The position numbers were made by a program, and so were the translations under genes. A stretch of DNA of 64,000 nt from Aldehydirespirator sp965203635 (lineage in GTDB: Bacteria > Actinomycetota > Acidimicrobiia > Acidimicrobiales > Aldehydirespiratoraceae): positions 806,001-870,000 of the forward strand of contig OZ241903.1 of assembly GCA_965203635.1 (NCBI GenBank). Direction: 5' to 3'. The notes under the pieces are model-generated. The model searched no databases. It saw nothing but the letters and a program-made list of their open reading frames with translations, and had not been told where the DNA came from. Positions 51,259-59,324 of this stretch are shown here, piece by piece (within the stretch, counting starts at the first letter, position 1; every line of letters begins with the position of its first letter).

Positions 51259-51428
51259 CCCCACGATTATACCAAGTCGGTAGAAGACAGTTGATCGCTG
51301 GCAATCAATAATACTTAGTGTAGGGATGTTTGAGTCTATATTATGTATCCTCTAGTGACCACCGTTCCCGCCCTAATCGCCGGTGCGCTGATATCGGCAT
51401 TCTCTTGACGCCATGGGAGAATTCGGGC
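51259..51428. promoter_or_regulatory. AT-rich region between vapB and the M20 hydrolase
   Basis: 170 bp, much richer in A/T than the flanks, holding TATAAT for vapB (minus, 51266-51271) and, on the plus strand, GAGAAT ending 6 nt before the M20 hydrolase ATG. The central part (51301-51350) is a run of AT-rich sequence with no gene and no recognisable repeat; it may be a scar of the toxin island's insertion. Confidence 0.45.
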
Positions 51429-52664
51429 ATGAGTGATGTGCGCACGAACCCGGAGCGGCTTTGGTCGCGGTTGATGGACATGGCCGAGGTGGGGGCTACC
51501 CCGGCGGGGGGCTCAAACCGGCAGGCGCTGTCCGACGACGACAAGGCGGGCCGGGATCTGTTCGTGGGCTGGGCCGAGCAGGCGGGCTGCTCCATCGAGC
51601 TCGATCCTGTGGGCAACCTCTTCGCCCGCCGCGATGGGATCGATGCCGACGCTCCTCCGGTCGTGCTGGGCAGCCACCTTGACACCCAGCCCACCGGCGG
51701 GCGCTTCGACGGTGTGTACGGCGTGCTGGGCGGGTTCGAGGTGGTCGAGGCGCTCAACGATCACTCGGTGCAGACCCTCGCCCCCGTCGAGGTGGCGGTG
51801 TGGACGAACGAGGAGGGATCCCGCTTCCCGGTGTCGATGATGGGCTCCTCGGTCTGGGCCGGGGTGCTGCGGATCGACGAGGTCCGGGCCATCACCGACC
51901 GCTCCGGGATCAGTGTCGGCGCCGAGCTCGACCGCCTGGGGTGGGCCGGATCCGCGGCCTTCGGCAAGCCGCTGCGGGCCTACCTGGAGTTGCACATCGA
52001 GCAGGGGCCGATCCTGGAGGCCAGCGGCTCGTCGATCGGGGTGGTCACCGGTGTCCAGGGGATCCGATGGTTCACGGTCACCGTCGACGGCTTCCCGGCC
52101 CATGCCGGCACCACACCCATGGACCGCCGCCACGACCCGGTTCGACCCCTGACCTCGGTGCTGAGCGGTCTCTACGAGATGGCTGCCGCCCGCGCCCCGC
52201 AGGTCCGTATCACCCCCGCGCAGTTCGTCTCGGAGCCGGTGTCACCCAACACGGTCCCGGCCCGGATCAGCTTCACGATCGACATGCGCCATCCCGACGC
52301 CGACGCGCTCGATGACATGGAGGCCACGCTGCGCAGCCTGGTAGCCGGTGCAGCCTCTGAACACGGGTGCGACCACCAGGTGGACATCATCAACGACTGC
52401 GCGCCCGTCGTGTTCGACGACGAGTGCGTGCGAGCCGTCGAGTCGGCCGCGCGGCAATGCGGGTTCGCCTACGAGCGGATCGGCTCCGGCGCGGGCCACG
52501 ACGCCTGCCACGTGGCCCTCAAGGCTCCCACCGGCATGATCTTCGTCCCCTGCGAGGACGGTCTCTCTCACAACGAGGCTGAGTCGATCGAGCCCGAAGC
52601 CGCCGGCCGCGGCGCCGAAGTCCTGCTCCACGCCGCCCTCGACCTGGCCGGCACGGCATCCTGA
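51429..52664 (+). CDS. M20 family hydrolase (N-carbamoyl-amino acid/allantoate amidohydrolase type)
   Basis: 411 residues. Hydantoinase/carbamoylase-type motifs: GSNRQALSDDDKAGRDLFVG, metal strand VVLGSHLDTQPTGGRFDGVY (His and Asp ligands, about 77-96), WTNEEGSRFPVSMMGSSVWA with the Glu pair, YLELHIEQGPILE (His), and terminal EDGLSHNEAESIEP (His). Hydrolyses a carbamoyl or ureido group releasing NH3 and CO2, metal-dependent. ATG 51429 is the start; open codons to 51330 upstream are AT-rich and not family-like. Confidence 0.92.
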   Translation: MSDVRTNPERLWSRLMDMAEVGATPAGGSNRQALSDDDKAGRDLFVGWAEQAGCSIELDPVGNLFARRDGIDADAPPVVLGSHLDTQPTGGRFDGVYGVLGGFEVVEALNDHSVQTLAPVEVAVWTNEEGSRFPVSMMGSSVWAGVLRIDEVRAITDRSGISVGAELDRLGWAGSAAFGKPLRAYLELHIEQGPILEASGSSIGVVTGVQGIRWFTVTVDGFPAHAGTTPMDRRHDPVRPLTSVLSGLYEMAAARAPQVRITPAQFVSEPVSPNTVPARISFTIDMRHPDADALDDMEATLRSLVAGAASEHGCDHQVDIINDCAPVVFDDECVRAVESAARQCGFAYERIGSGAGHDACHVALKAPTGMIFVPCEDGLSHNEAESIEPEAAGRGAEVLLHAALDLAGTAS

Positions 52665-52690
52665 CCCCGAGTCCGCCACCCAGCCCAGAT

Positions 52691-52733
52691 CTCGGGTTGG
52701 TATTGGGCAGCCAGGCCACAGAACCAACCCGAG
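52691..52733. terminator. bidirectional terminator, 11-bp stem
   Basis: CTCGGGTTGGT (52691-52701) pairs perfectly with ACCAACCCGAG (52723-52733), with a 21-nt loop. Located in the 94-bp gap between the convergent M20 hydrolase and MDR oxidoreductase. Confidence 0.65.
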
Positions 52734-52758
52734 AATCCGACGGGGGTGATGCCAGGGG

Positions 52759-53805
52759 CTAGGGGCGGAGCAGGATCTTCCCGAAGAAGTCGCTCTCCAG
52801 CATCTTCTGCTGGGCGTCGGCCGCCTCCGACAGCGGGAACTCCGAGTCGATCACCGCGGTGAAATCGCCCGAGCCGATCCCGTTGCAGAAGGTGTCCCAC
52901 AGCGGCCCCATCTCGTCAGGCCGGTACGGGTCGGACCCCATGATCCGCAGACCGTTGTGGAACAGGTGGCCGAGCGACCCGATGGTGGCGGTGTCGCCCG
53001 AGGCGTTGCCGCAGTTGACCAGCCGCCCCCCGATGGCCATCGAGAACAGCGACTGGGTGAACAGCGCGGTGCCCACATGGTCGAACACCATGTCCACCCC
53101 CCGGCCCCCGGTCACCTCCATCGCCCAGCCGGTCACGTCGCCGGTGCGGTTGTTGAGCACGTGGTCGGCGCCGATCTCAGTGGCCTGCTCGCACTTGGCG
53201 TCGGTCCCGGCGGTGGCCAGCACAGTGGCGCCGGCGTGCTTGGCCAGCTGGATGCCGGCCACCGACACTCCCGATCCGGCCGCGTGGATCATCACCGTCT
53301 CGCCCTCAGCCAGACCGCCCGTGGCGAACAAGGCGTGGCCGGCGGTGAGCCACACCGTCGGGAACGTCGCCGCCTGCTCCAGCGACACGTGGTCGGGCAC
53401 CCGGTAGCAGTGCGAGGCCGGGACCAGGCACTTGGTGGCATAGCCCCCGTCGAGGATGCCGCCCAGGATGCCGAGCTCGCCGTAGAGGTCGCCCATGCCC
53501 GCGAGCTTCGAGTTGTCGGGCACGCCGGCCATGGACGGGTCGGCCACCACCCGGTCGCCGGGCTGCCACTCGGTGACCGCGGCACCCACCTCGGACACCA
53601 CGCCGGCAATGTCCATGCCGGCGATGTGGGGGAAGGTGAACCCCGGCATGTAGTACCAGCCGTTGCGCTGGAGCAGGTCGAGCCGGTTGAGCGCGGTGGC
53701 CGCGACCTCCACCACCACATCGCCGGCGCCGGGCACCGGGTCGTCGACTTCGGTGTACTCCAGCACCTCGGGTCCGCCCGAAGCGCGGTACAGCATCGCC
53801 CTCAT
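52759..53805 (-). CDS. zinc-independent MDR oxidoreductase (quinone oxidoreductase-like)
   Basis: 348 residues. GroES-like N-domain (MRAMLYRASGGPEVLEYTEV, NRLDLLQRNGWYYMPGF) and Rossmann domain with VMIHAAGSGVSVAGIQLAKH (about 169-188). None of the four structural-zinc cysteines of alcohol dehydrogenases is present, which places it in the quinone oxidoreductase/crotonyl-CoA reductase side of the superfamily. NADPH-dependent reduction of a conjugated C=C or quinone. Monocistronic, with a hairpin terminator downstream. Confidence 0.9.
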   Translation of the reverse strand: MRAMLYRASGGPEVLEYTEVDDPVPGAGDVVVEVAATALNRLDLLQRNGWYYMPGFTFPHIAGMDIAGVVSEVGAAVTEWQPGDRVVADPSMAGVPDNSKLAGMGDLYGELGILGGILDGGYATKCLVPASHCYRVPDHVSLEQAATFPTVWLTAGHALFATGGLAEGETVMIHAAGSGVSVAGIQLAKHAGATVLATAGTDAKCEQATEIGADHVLNNRTGDVTGWAMEVTGGRGVDMVFDHVGTALFTQSLFSMAIGGRLVNCGNASGDTATIGSLGHLFHNGLRIMGSDPYRPDEMGPLWDTFCNGIGSGDFTAVIDSEFPLSEAADAQQKMLESDFFGKILLRP

Positions 53806-53897
53806 CGGAGCCTCCTCACTCCATGGCCGCCGGTGCCGTCGCGTCTCCGGGCCGGCTCAGCGCCTGCCCGCAGCGAGCGCTGCCGTCGAGCGATGCG

Positions 53898-54266
53898 TCA
53901 GCCGTGGCCCTCCTCGGGAGTGGCGCCCCACTCGATGATCTGCAGCATGTTGCCGTCGGGATCGGCGACCGTGCCGATGAGCCCGAAGGGCATCTGCTCG
54001 ACCTCGCGCACCCACGTCGCGCCGTGGGAGTTGAGATGCGCCTCCAGCCCGCGGCAGTCGCCCACGTCGAGATTGAGGATGATGCGATGCCCGTTCTCGT
54101 TGGGTCCCGACACCTCGCTGTGCTCCTCGATGAAGAGCTGGACCCCGCCGAACACGAAGGCGCCCATCTCGTTCTCTTCGGGCCCGAAGCAGGCCCGGTA
54201 CCAGTCCTTCATGGCGTCGACCTGCGACGATCCCACCAAGATGCTGCCCAGATTGGGTGCTGACAT
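53898..54266 (-). CDS. VOC family protein
   Basis: 122 residues from ATG 54266, with AGGAGGA 5 nt upstream. SILVGSSQVDAMKDWYRACF, FGGVQLFIEEHSEVSG, HRIILNLDVGDCRGLEAHLN and IGTVADPDGNMLQIIEW. The conserved final Glu metal ligand is replaced by the Q-I-I-E arrangement usual in the short family. Divergent from the type-B VOC gene at 54391; the 124-bp gap holds GGGGG before the latter and TAGTGT near 54365. Confidence 0.83.
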   Translation of the reverse strand: MSAPNLGSILVGSSQVDAMKDWYRACFGPEENEMGAFVFGGVQLFIEEHSEVSGPNENGHRIILNLDVGDCRGLEAHLNSHGATWVREVEQMPFGLIGTVADPDGNMLQIIEWGATPEEGHG

Positions 54267-54390
54267 TGGATTCCTCCTGAAGTCGCGAGCTGTTGCCGGA
54301 CGGTACGCCCAGCAGGCGAGCCGGACCAAGTCCGCCCGGGAAGGTTCCAACCGGAGTTCAGGAGTAGTGTCGCCGCCACAGGGGGATGCC

Positions 54391-54882
54391 ATGACCGAGA
54401 CCGCTTCGCCCGCAGCTGCGGCACCTGCGGGCCAGCCGCCGCCGTCGCTGCTCACCCACATCGCGCTGCCCGTGCGCAGCCTCGACGACACCCTCGCGTT
54501 CTACGAGAAGTTCACCACCCTGGTGAAGATCTCAGAGCGCCACGACAGCGAGACCAAGATGCGAACCGCGTGGCTGGCCAACGAGCGCGACATCACCACC
54601 CCGGGGGCGGCCCGCTTCGTGATCGTGCTCATGGAGGGCGCCCTGCCCAAGCAGATCACCGGCGACATCGTCGAGGAGTACGGCTTCCTCACATCCATAG
54701 CCCACCTCGGCATCTCGCTGGACACCCGGGACGAGGTGGACGCGGTCGCCCGCCTGGCCGCCGAGGACGGCTGCCTGGTGCTCGGGCCGATGTACCGCAA
54801 CCCCGATGTGGGCTACATCTGCCTGATCAAGGATCCCGACGGCAACAACGTCGAGTTCTCGGTGGAGCAGGTCCTGGGCTGA
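54391..54882 (+). CDS. VOC family protein (type B)
   Basis: 163 residues from ATG 54391. A long open frame continues upstream but is antisense to other genes. LLTHIALPVRSLDDTLAFYE, TSIAHLGISLDTRDEVDAVA and GYICLIKDPDGNNVEFSVEQ (Glu ligand) resemble 35871-36350 more than the other VOC genes here. Convergent with a type-A gene 15 nt away, so both type-A/type-B pairs in the window are adjacent. Confidence 0.84.
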   Translation: MTETASPAAAAPAGQPPPSLLTHIALPVRSLDDTLAFYEKFTTLVKISERHDSETKMRTAWLANERDITTPGAARFVIVLMEGALPKQITGDIVEEYGFLTSIAHLGISLDTRDEVDAVARLAAEDGCLVLGPMYRNPDVGYICLIKDPDGNNVEFSVEQVLG

Positions 54883-54897
54883 GCATCCCCTGGCTGA

Positions 54898-55290
54898 TCA
54901 GGCGTTCTTCTCGGAGGCCGATCCGGGCACGTAGGTGCCCTTGTTGCGCCACAGCACCACCTCGGCGCCCCACGGGTCGCGGAAGGCCGCGTGGCGGGCG
55001 TCGAACTCCTCCCAGTAGTACTCGTCCCACATCTTGGTGGCGCCCATCTCAATGGCGGCCGCCAGCTTGGCGGGCGGATCGTCGACCATCACGTATATGC
55101 GGGGCACGGGCCCGGTCACCGGCTCGGTCTCCAGGTGGATCCCGAGGTTGGGCTTGACCCCCGGCAGCACCTCGTGGAACTCGCCGGCCGGGCGCCGCTT
55201 GTACTTCCAGTCGAACAGCTTCTCGTAGAACTGCGAGGTCGCCTCGGGGTCGGGAGTGGGCAGATCCACGAAGATGAGAGGGTTCACCAT
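54898..55290 (-). CDS. VOC family protein (type A, short)
   Basis: 130 residues. NPLIFVDLPTPDPEATSQFY and FDWKYKRRPAGEFHEVLPG open the module; RHAAFRDPWGAEVVLWRNKG closes it. Shares its N-terminal half with the longer type-A gene at 35369 but lacks about 35 internal residues. Substrate unknown. Follows, at 112 nt, the FGGY kinase of a minus-strand operon. Confidence 0.83.
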   Translation of the reverse strand: MVNPLIFVDLPTPDPEATSQFYEKLFDWKYKRRPAGEFHEVLPGVKPNLGIHLETEPVTGPVPRIYVMVDDPPAKLAAAIEMGATKMWDEYYWEEFDARHAAFRDPWGAEVVLWRNKGTYVPGSASEKNA

Positions 55291-55402
55291 GCCGGTCGCT
55301 CCTTAATGACGGTCGATGGATGGCAGTCGACGCCTCAGGCCACGCTAGACCAGCGCGTTCAGTCGGGCGACAGCGGAGAAGGGCGATCACGTCGCAGCGA
55401 AG

Positions 55403-56782
55403 TCACTCCCGCTCTTGTTCGCTGCGCTCACGGGCCGCTCGGGCCACGGCCTCGCTCCGCTCGACCTCAGGCAGCCGGGCGACAGCGGCGTCACCGAACT
55501 CGACGAACCGCTCGTAGCCGGCCCGGTAGGCCTCGTCGGGCTCCGGCTCGATCCGGGTCATCGCGGCCAGCGGCCAGGAGTCCATGCTGGCCGCCCCGAC
55601 GCCCTCCCACCAGTCCAGCGCCGCGCCCGCGGCCAGCGCGCAGCCGTGGGCCGACATCTGCTCGGGCCTGGAGGGCATATCGACGGCCACCTCCAGCACC
55701 GACGCCTTGATCGAGCACCACAGGCGGCTGAGCGCGGGCGAGCCGCCGCAGCACATCACGTCCATCTCCACCCCGGAACTCCGGAGCTCCTCGTGTACAT
55801 GCCGCAGGCCGTAGCCGGCCGCCTCCAGCACGGCCCGGGCGATCTCGGCCACGCCGGTGTCGAACGTCAGGCCGTGGATCTCGCCCCGCAGGCGTGACTC
55901 CCACCGGGGTGCTCGCTCACCGTCGTGATAGGGCAACACCAGAAGGCCGCCCGCGCCTGGATCCACGCTCCCCGCCAGCGTCAGCAGTTCCTCGATGGAT
56001 CGGCCCGACGTGGCCGACCACCACTCCAGCAGTTGCCCGTGCCCGTTGGTGGGACCGCCGACCACCTCCACCCCGGCCACCGGGCTGAAGTAGCCGGGTA
56101 TCTCTGCGGGGCGCTGTGCCGCGTCCACGGCCACGCCCAGCCCCCCGGTGCGCCCGCCGGGGTCATGGCCCCGGCGGGGAGTGCCGAGCCCGCCCGCCCA
56201 GAAGCTCATGTACGCGTCGTTGGACGCGCTCACCAGAGGCGTGCCGGCCCGCAGGCCCAGCGAGCCGTCGCAATGCCCGATGACGGTCCCCACCTCGACC
56301 CGCTCGCCGTATCCCGCGATGGCCTCCTCGCCGGGCCACAGTCCCTGGATGTCGCCCGCACCCAGGCAGCGCAGCGCCCAGTCCCAGATCTGCCCGCCGG
56401 CCAGCGGGCGGCCCGCCTCGTGGCTGAGGAATTCGAGTTGGGCGAGGTGCTGCCCGGTCCGGTCCAAGCCGATGCCCGCCGGATGCCGGCAGGTCGCGGC
56501 CCACCCGACCGGCTCGGGGCTCTGGTCATCTCGCAGCGGGACGGTGGTGGGGCTCTGCCCGCCCACGCCCACGGCTGCGATCTCCAGGCCGGCCTCGTCC
56601 ACCCTGGCCAGGAGCCGGCCCAGGCCGTCGAGCCACGCGGCGGGGTCGGCCCGCCCCGCCGGCCACGCGTCGGCCCCCTCGAAGGGCTCGTACATCCACA
56701 GCTCCACACCCCCGCTGCGAGCAAGCGCCACCGCGCGGGCTCCGCCCGTCCCGAGGTCGACGCCGACGACGACCGAGCTCAC
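55403..56782 (-). CDS. FGGY-family carbohydrate kinase
   Basis: 459 residues from GTG 56782. N-terminal phosphate-1 loop VVGVDLGTGGARAVALARSG, ATP-site GGLGTPRRGHD/GGRTGG region, and the FGGY-type signature MCCGGSPALSRLWCSIKASV (about 365-384) before MSAHGCALAAGAALDWW. Phosphorylates a sugar or polyol such as xylulose or gluconate. The final 17 residues (SEAVARAARERSEQERE) are encoded by a dispersed repeat and are not family-like. Third gene of an amidohydrolase/alcohol dehydrogenase/kinase operon (gaps 32 and 34 nt). Confidence 0.88.
   Translation of the reverse strand: MSSVVVGVDLGTGGARAVALARSGGVELWMYEPFEGADAWPAGRADPAAWLDGLGRLLARVDEAGLEIAAVGVGGQSPTTVPLRDDQSPEPVGWAATCRHPAGIGLDRTGQHLAQLEFLSHEAGRPLAGGQIWDWALRCLGAGDIQGLWPGEEAIAGYGERVEVGTVIGHCDGSLGLRAGTPLVSASNDAYMSFWAGGLGTPRRGHDPGGRTGGLGVAVDAAQRPAEIPGYFSPVAGVEVVGGPTNGHGQLLEWWSATSGRSIEELLTLAGSVDPGAGGLLVLPYHDGERAPRWESRLRGEIHGLTFDTGVAEIARAVLEAAGYGLRHVHEELRSSGVEMDVMCCGGSPALSRLWCSIKASVLEVAVDMPSRPEQMSAHGCALAAGAALDWWEGVGAASMDSWPLAAMTRIEPEPDEAYRAGYERFVEFGDAAVARLPEVERSEAVARAARERSEQERE
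55408..55468 (-). repeat. dispersed repeat A, copy 3 (inside a coding sequence)
   Basis: On the minus strand it carries GAGCGAGGCCGTGG, CCCGAGCGGCCCGTGAGCG and CAGCGAACAAGAGCGGG, as in copies 1 and 2. It encodes the last residues of the FGGY kinase frame (SEAVARAARERSEQERE), which ends one codon after the repeat. Confidence 0.82.
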
Positions 56783-56816
56783 CGCGGCAAGTCCTCCATG
56801 CCGCTCCGCGTTCGCC

Positions 56817-57833
56817 TCAGCCGACCATGACCCGGTAGACGGGCTGCGACGCGGCCAGCGCCATGGCGTCGGCGACGTCGTCAAGGCGGTAGCGGGCGGT
56901 CACCAGGCGGTCGAGGTCCGCGGCCAGCGCCCCGGACTCCAGCAGGCCCGCGGCCGTGCGCCAGTCCTCCGGCTCCTGGCTGAAGACCCCGATTATCGAC
57001 AGCTCGTGGTGGTGGATGCGATCGGCTCCCACTGAGGCTGTCACGTCCTTGGGGAACGCCCCGTACAGCACTACGGCGCCCGCGTCGTCGCACAGGTCGA
57101 GAGCCAGCTCCACCGCGCCCGGGGTGCCCGCGGTCACGAACACCACGTCGTGCCGGCCCAGCCACTCGGACAGGTCATCCGGTCCGGCCGCCCAGCCGGC
57201 CCCGGCCTCGGCCGCCTCCGCCCGGCGCTGCTCGTCCACATCGACCATGCCGACGCGGGACGCACCCCAGGCCCGGCACAGAGCCAGGTGCAGGCGGCCC
57301 ATGTAGCCCGCGCCGATCACGGCCACCCGGTCGGACGCCCGGAAGCCGCTCAGCCGGACGGAGTGCACCACGCAGGCCAGCGGTTCGCCCATGGCGGCCT
57401 GCTCGATGGGGATCTCCCCAACCCGGTAGGTCTGGGCCGCAGCCACCCTGACCACTTCGGCCAGGCCCGCGCCCATCGAGATGGTGCCGTCGCTCAGGGT
57501 TCCGCCCTGGGGTCGCTTGCACAGGGCGCTGCGGCCTCGCCGGCACATATGGCACGTGCCGCAGCGGGTGAGAAGGTCCATGGTGACCAGGTCCCCGAGG
57601 TGTGGAGTGCCGGCCAGGGACGCCACAGCCTCGCCGACCTCGATCACCCGGCCGGCGGCCTCGTGGCCCGGAGCGACCGGATATATCGGCTTCGTGCCGT
57701 CGAACAGGCGGCGCTCCATGGTGCACAGCCCACAGGTGCCCACCTCCACGAGCACATCCTCGGGACCGGCTGCGGGCCGGGGCTCGTCGCGGAGCTCGAC
57801 CGCTCCCGGCCCGGTGACCACTGCTACCTGCAT
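56817..57833 (-). CDS. zinc-dependent alcohol/polyol dehydrogenase (MDR)
   Basis: 338 residues. Catalytic zinc Cys in VGTCGLCTMERRLFDG and His/Glu in APGHEAAG; the structural zinc site CGTCHMCRRGRSALC has all four cysteines. Rossmann motif VAVIGAGYMGRLHLALC (about 171-187). The sequence resembles sorbitol/threonine dehydrogenase-like enzymes. ATG 57833 with AGGAG 5-6 nt upstream. Lies between a deaminase-like amidohydrolase and a sugar kinase, pointing to polyol oxidation followed by phosphorylation. Confidence 0.91.
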   Translation of the reverse strand: MQVAVVTGPGAVELRDEPRPAAGPEDVLVEVGTCGLCTMERRLFDGTKPIYPVAPGHEAAGRVIEVGEAVASLAGTPHLGDLVTMDLLTRCGTCHMCRRGRSALCKRPQGGTLSDGTISMGAGLAEVVRVAAAQTYRVGEIPIEQAAMGEPLACVVHSVRLSGFRASDRVAVIGAGYMGRLHLALCRAWGASRVGMVDVDEQRRAEAAEAGAGWAAGPDDLSEWLGRHDVVFVTAGTPGAVELALDLCDDAGAVVLYGAFPKDVTASVGADRIHHHELSIIGVFSQEPEDWRTAAGLLESGALAADLDRLVTARYRLDDVADAMALAASQPVYRVMVG

Positions 57834-57865
57834 GTCGCTCCTATCTCGGGACAACTCCTTCGACT

Positions 57866-59281
57866 CTAGGGACACGGGATGTGGGGCCATCGCTGCGGTA
57901 TCTCCAGACCGGCTCGCGCCAGCAGCGAACTCTGCGCCTCAGAGGCCTCAGCATGCAATGCGGCCAGGTCGACGGTGACGCAAGCGCCGTCGCGCACGAC
58001 CGGCCGGCCGGCGACCACCACATCGCGCACGGAGCGCCCGTCGGTGCCCCACACGAGCTGCAGGACCGTCTCGCCCCGCGGGTTCCAGGCCACTGAAGTG
58101 GTGTCGTGCACCACGATGTCGGCCTGCTTGCCGGTCTCCAGGCTGCCGATCCGGTCGTCCATGCCGATCGCGGCCGCGCCCTCGATGGTGGCCAGTTCGA
58201 ACGCGGTGTGAGCTCCGAAGCGCTCGGGATCGACGCGGGTGTCACGGGCCAGGCCCGCGGCCAGAGCAGCCACCCTCAGGATGTCCGAGGTGTCTCCCGC
58301 GTTGGAGGCGTCGCAGCCCAGCGCTACCCGCCCACCCCGCTCCACGATCTCGGCGTGGCGGCCCTGGCCGGCCACGCCCTGGCCCAGGCGCAGATAGGCC
58401 CACGGGCAGTAGGCGATAGCCGTCGACGTGGCCAGCACCAGCTCGATCTCGGAGTCGTCCAGCCACACGCCGTGGGCCACCAGCAGATGGGGTCCGAGCA
58501 CACCCAACGCGTCGAGGTGAGCCAGCGGTCGGCGCCCGGTGCGGGCCAGGTACCGCTCGGGATCCGAGGACGTGGGCGACATGTGCATCGTGAGGCCGGT
58601 GCCCCGATCCCGGGCCAGGTCCGCCGCCCCGGCCAGCAGTTCGTCGGAGGCGAGATCATGACCGACGAGGGTCACCCACCCCTCGACGAGTCCCCCGGAT
58701 CCCAACGCGTCGACCACCTCGCGCTGGCGTTCGAGCACCTCGGTCGCCGGCGCGGTGAAGGGACCCTCTTCGATGTCCCAGCCCCAGGTGCCCATCGTGC
58801 CGCGGATGCCGGCCCGACGCATCCCCGCCGCGGCCCGGTGCGGGTTGGCCACTGTGCCTGCCTCCACCACCGTGGTCACGCCGTTGGTGAGGTTCTCCAC
58901 CGAGGACAGCACCGACGAGAGCTCGTCGTCGTCTCCGGTGTGGGCCCCATGGGCGGGCACCGACCATTCGAAGATCGAGGCGCCCGGGGGCAGTAGATCG
59001 GGAATGCAGCTGCGGATGAGGGGATCGCCCGTCAGGTGCTGGTGGGCGTTGATCATTCCCGGCGTCACCACACACCCGGTGGCGTCGATCACCTCGGCCT
59101 CGGGATAGCGGCCGGCCAGCTCGGTGCTGGAACCGACCGCGGCGATCACATCGCCGGCAACCGCCACCGCACCCCCGACCAGCACCTCCCGGGCCGTGTT
59201 CATGGTCACGACATCGCCGCCGGATACCAGCAACGTCGCGTGAGCCGCCGGCGCAGTCTCGGCCGTGATCTCGGCCCCCAT
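57866..59281 (-). CDS. amidohydrolase family (chlorohydrolase/deaminase-like), paralog 2
   Basis: 471 residues. GDVVTMNTAREVLVGGAVAV, GMINAHQHLTGDPLIRSCIP (HxH near 81-83), LTMHMSP, LLVAHGVWLDDSEIEL (third His), VALGCDASNAGDTSDILRVA (Asp) and GSLETGKQADIVVHDTTSVA. Same scheme as 46678-48072, indicating duplication and separation. Deaminates or hydrolyses a cyclic amidine, nucleoside or chloro-compound. ATG 59281 preferred to GTG 59287 because TATGCT (minus, 59290-59295) ends 8 nt upstream. Confidence 0.9.
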   Translation of the reverse strand: MGAEITAETAPAAHATLLVSGGDVVTMNTAREVLVGGAVAVAGDVIAAVGSSTELAGRYPEAEVIDATGCVVTPGMINAHQHLTGDPLIRSCIPDLLPPGASIFEWSVPAHGAHTGDDDELSSVLSSVENLTNGVTTVVEAGTVANPHRAAAGMRRAGIRGTMGTWGWDIEEGPFTAPATEVLERQREVVDALGSGGLVEGWVTLVGHDLASDELLAGAADLARDRGTGLTMHMSPTSSDPERYLARTGRRPLAHLDALGVLGPHLLVAHGVWLDDSEIELVLATSTAIAYCPWAYLRLGQGVAGQGRHAEIVERGGRVALGCDASNAGDTSDILRVAALAAGLARDTRVDPERFGAHTAFELATIEGAAAIGMDDRIGSLETGKQADIVVHDTTSVAWNPRGETVLQLVWGTDGRSVRDVVVAGRPVVRDGACVTVDLAALHAEASEAQSSLLARAGLEIPQRWPHIPCP

Positions 59282-59324
59282 CGCCACCGAGCATAGGCGG
59301 CAAGGCTCGCGCGAGAATCAGCGG
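59282..59324. promoter_or_regulatory. compact divergent promoter, 43 bp
   Basis: Holds TATGCT for the amidohydrolase (minus strand, 8 nt from ATG) and GAGAAT for the formamidase-like gene (plus strand, 6 nt from GTG). The two promoters must compete for or share one site. Confidence 0.45.

Noticed and set aside
51259..51428. AT-rich stretch considered as an attachment site or IS remnant
   Set aside because: No direct repeats, terminal inverted repeats or transposase remnants could be seen.
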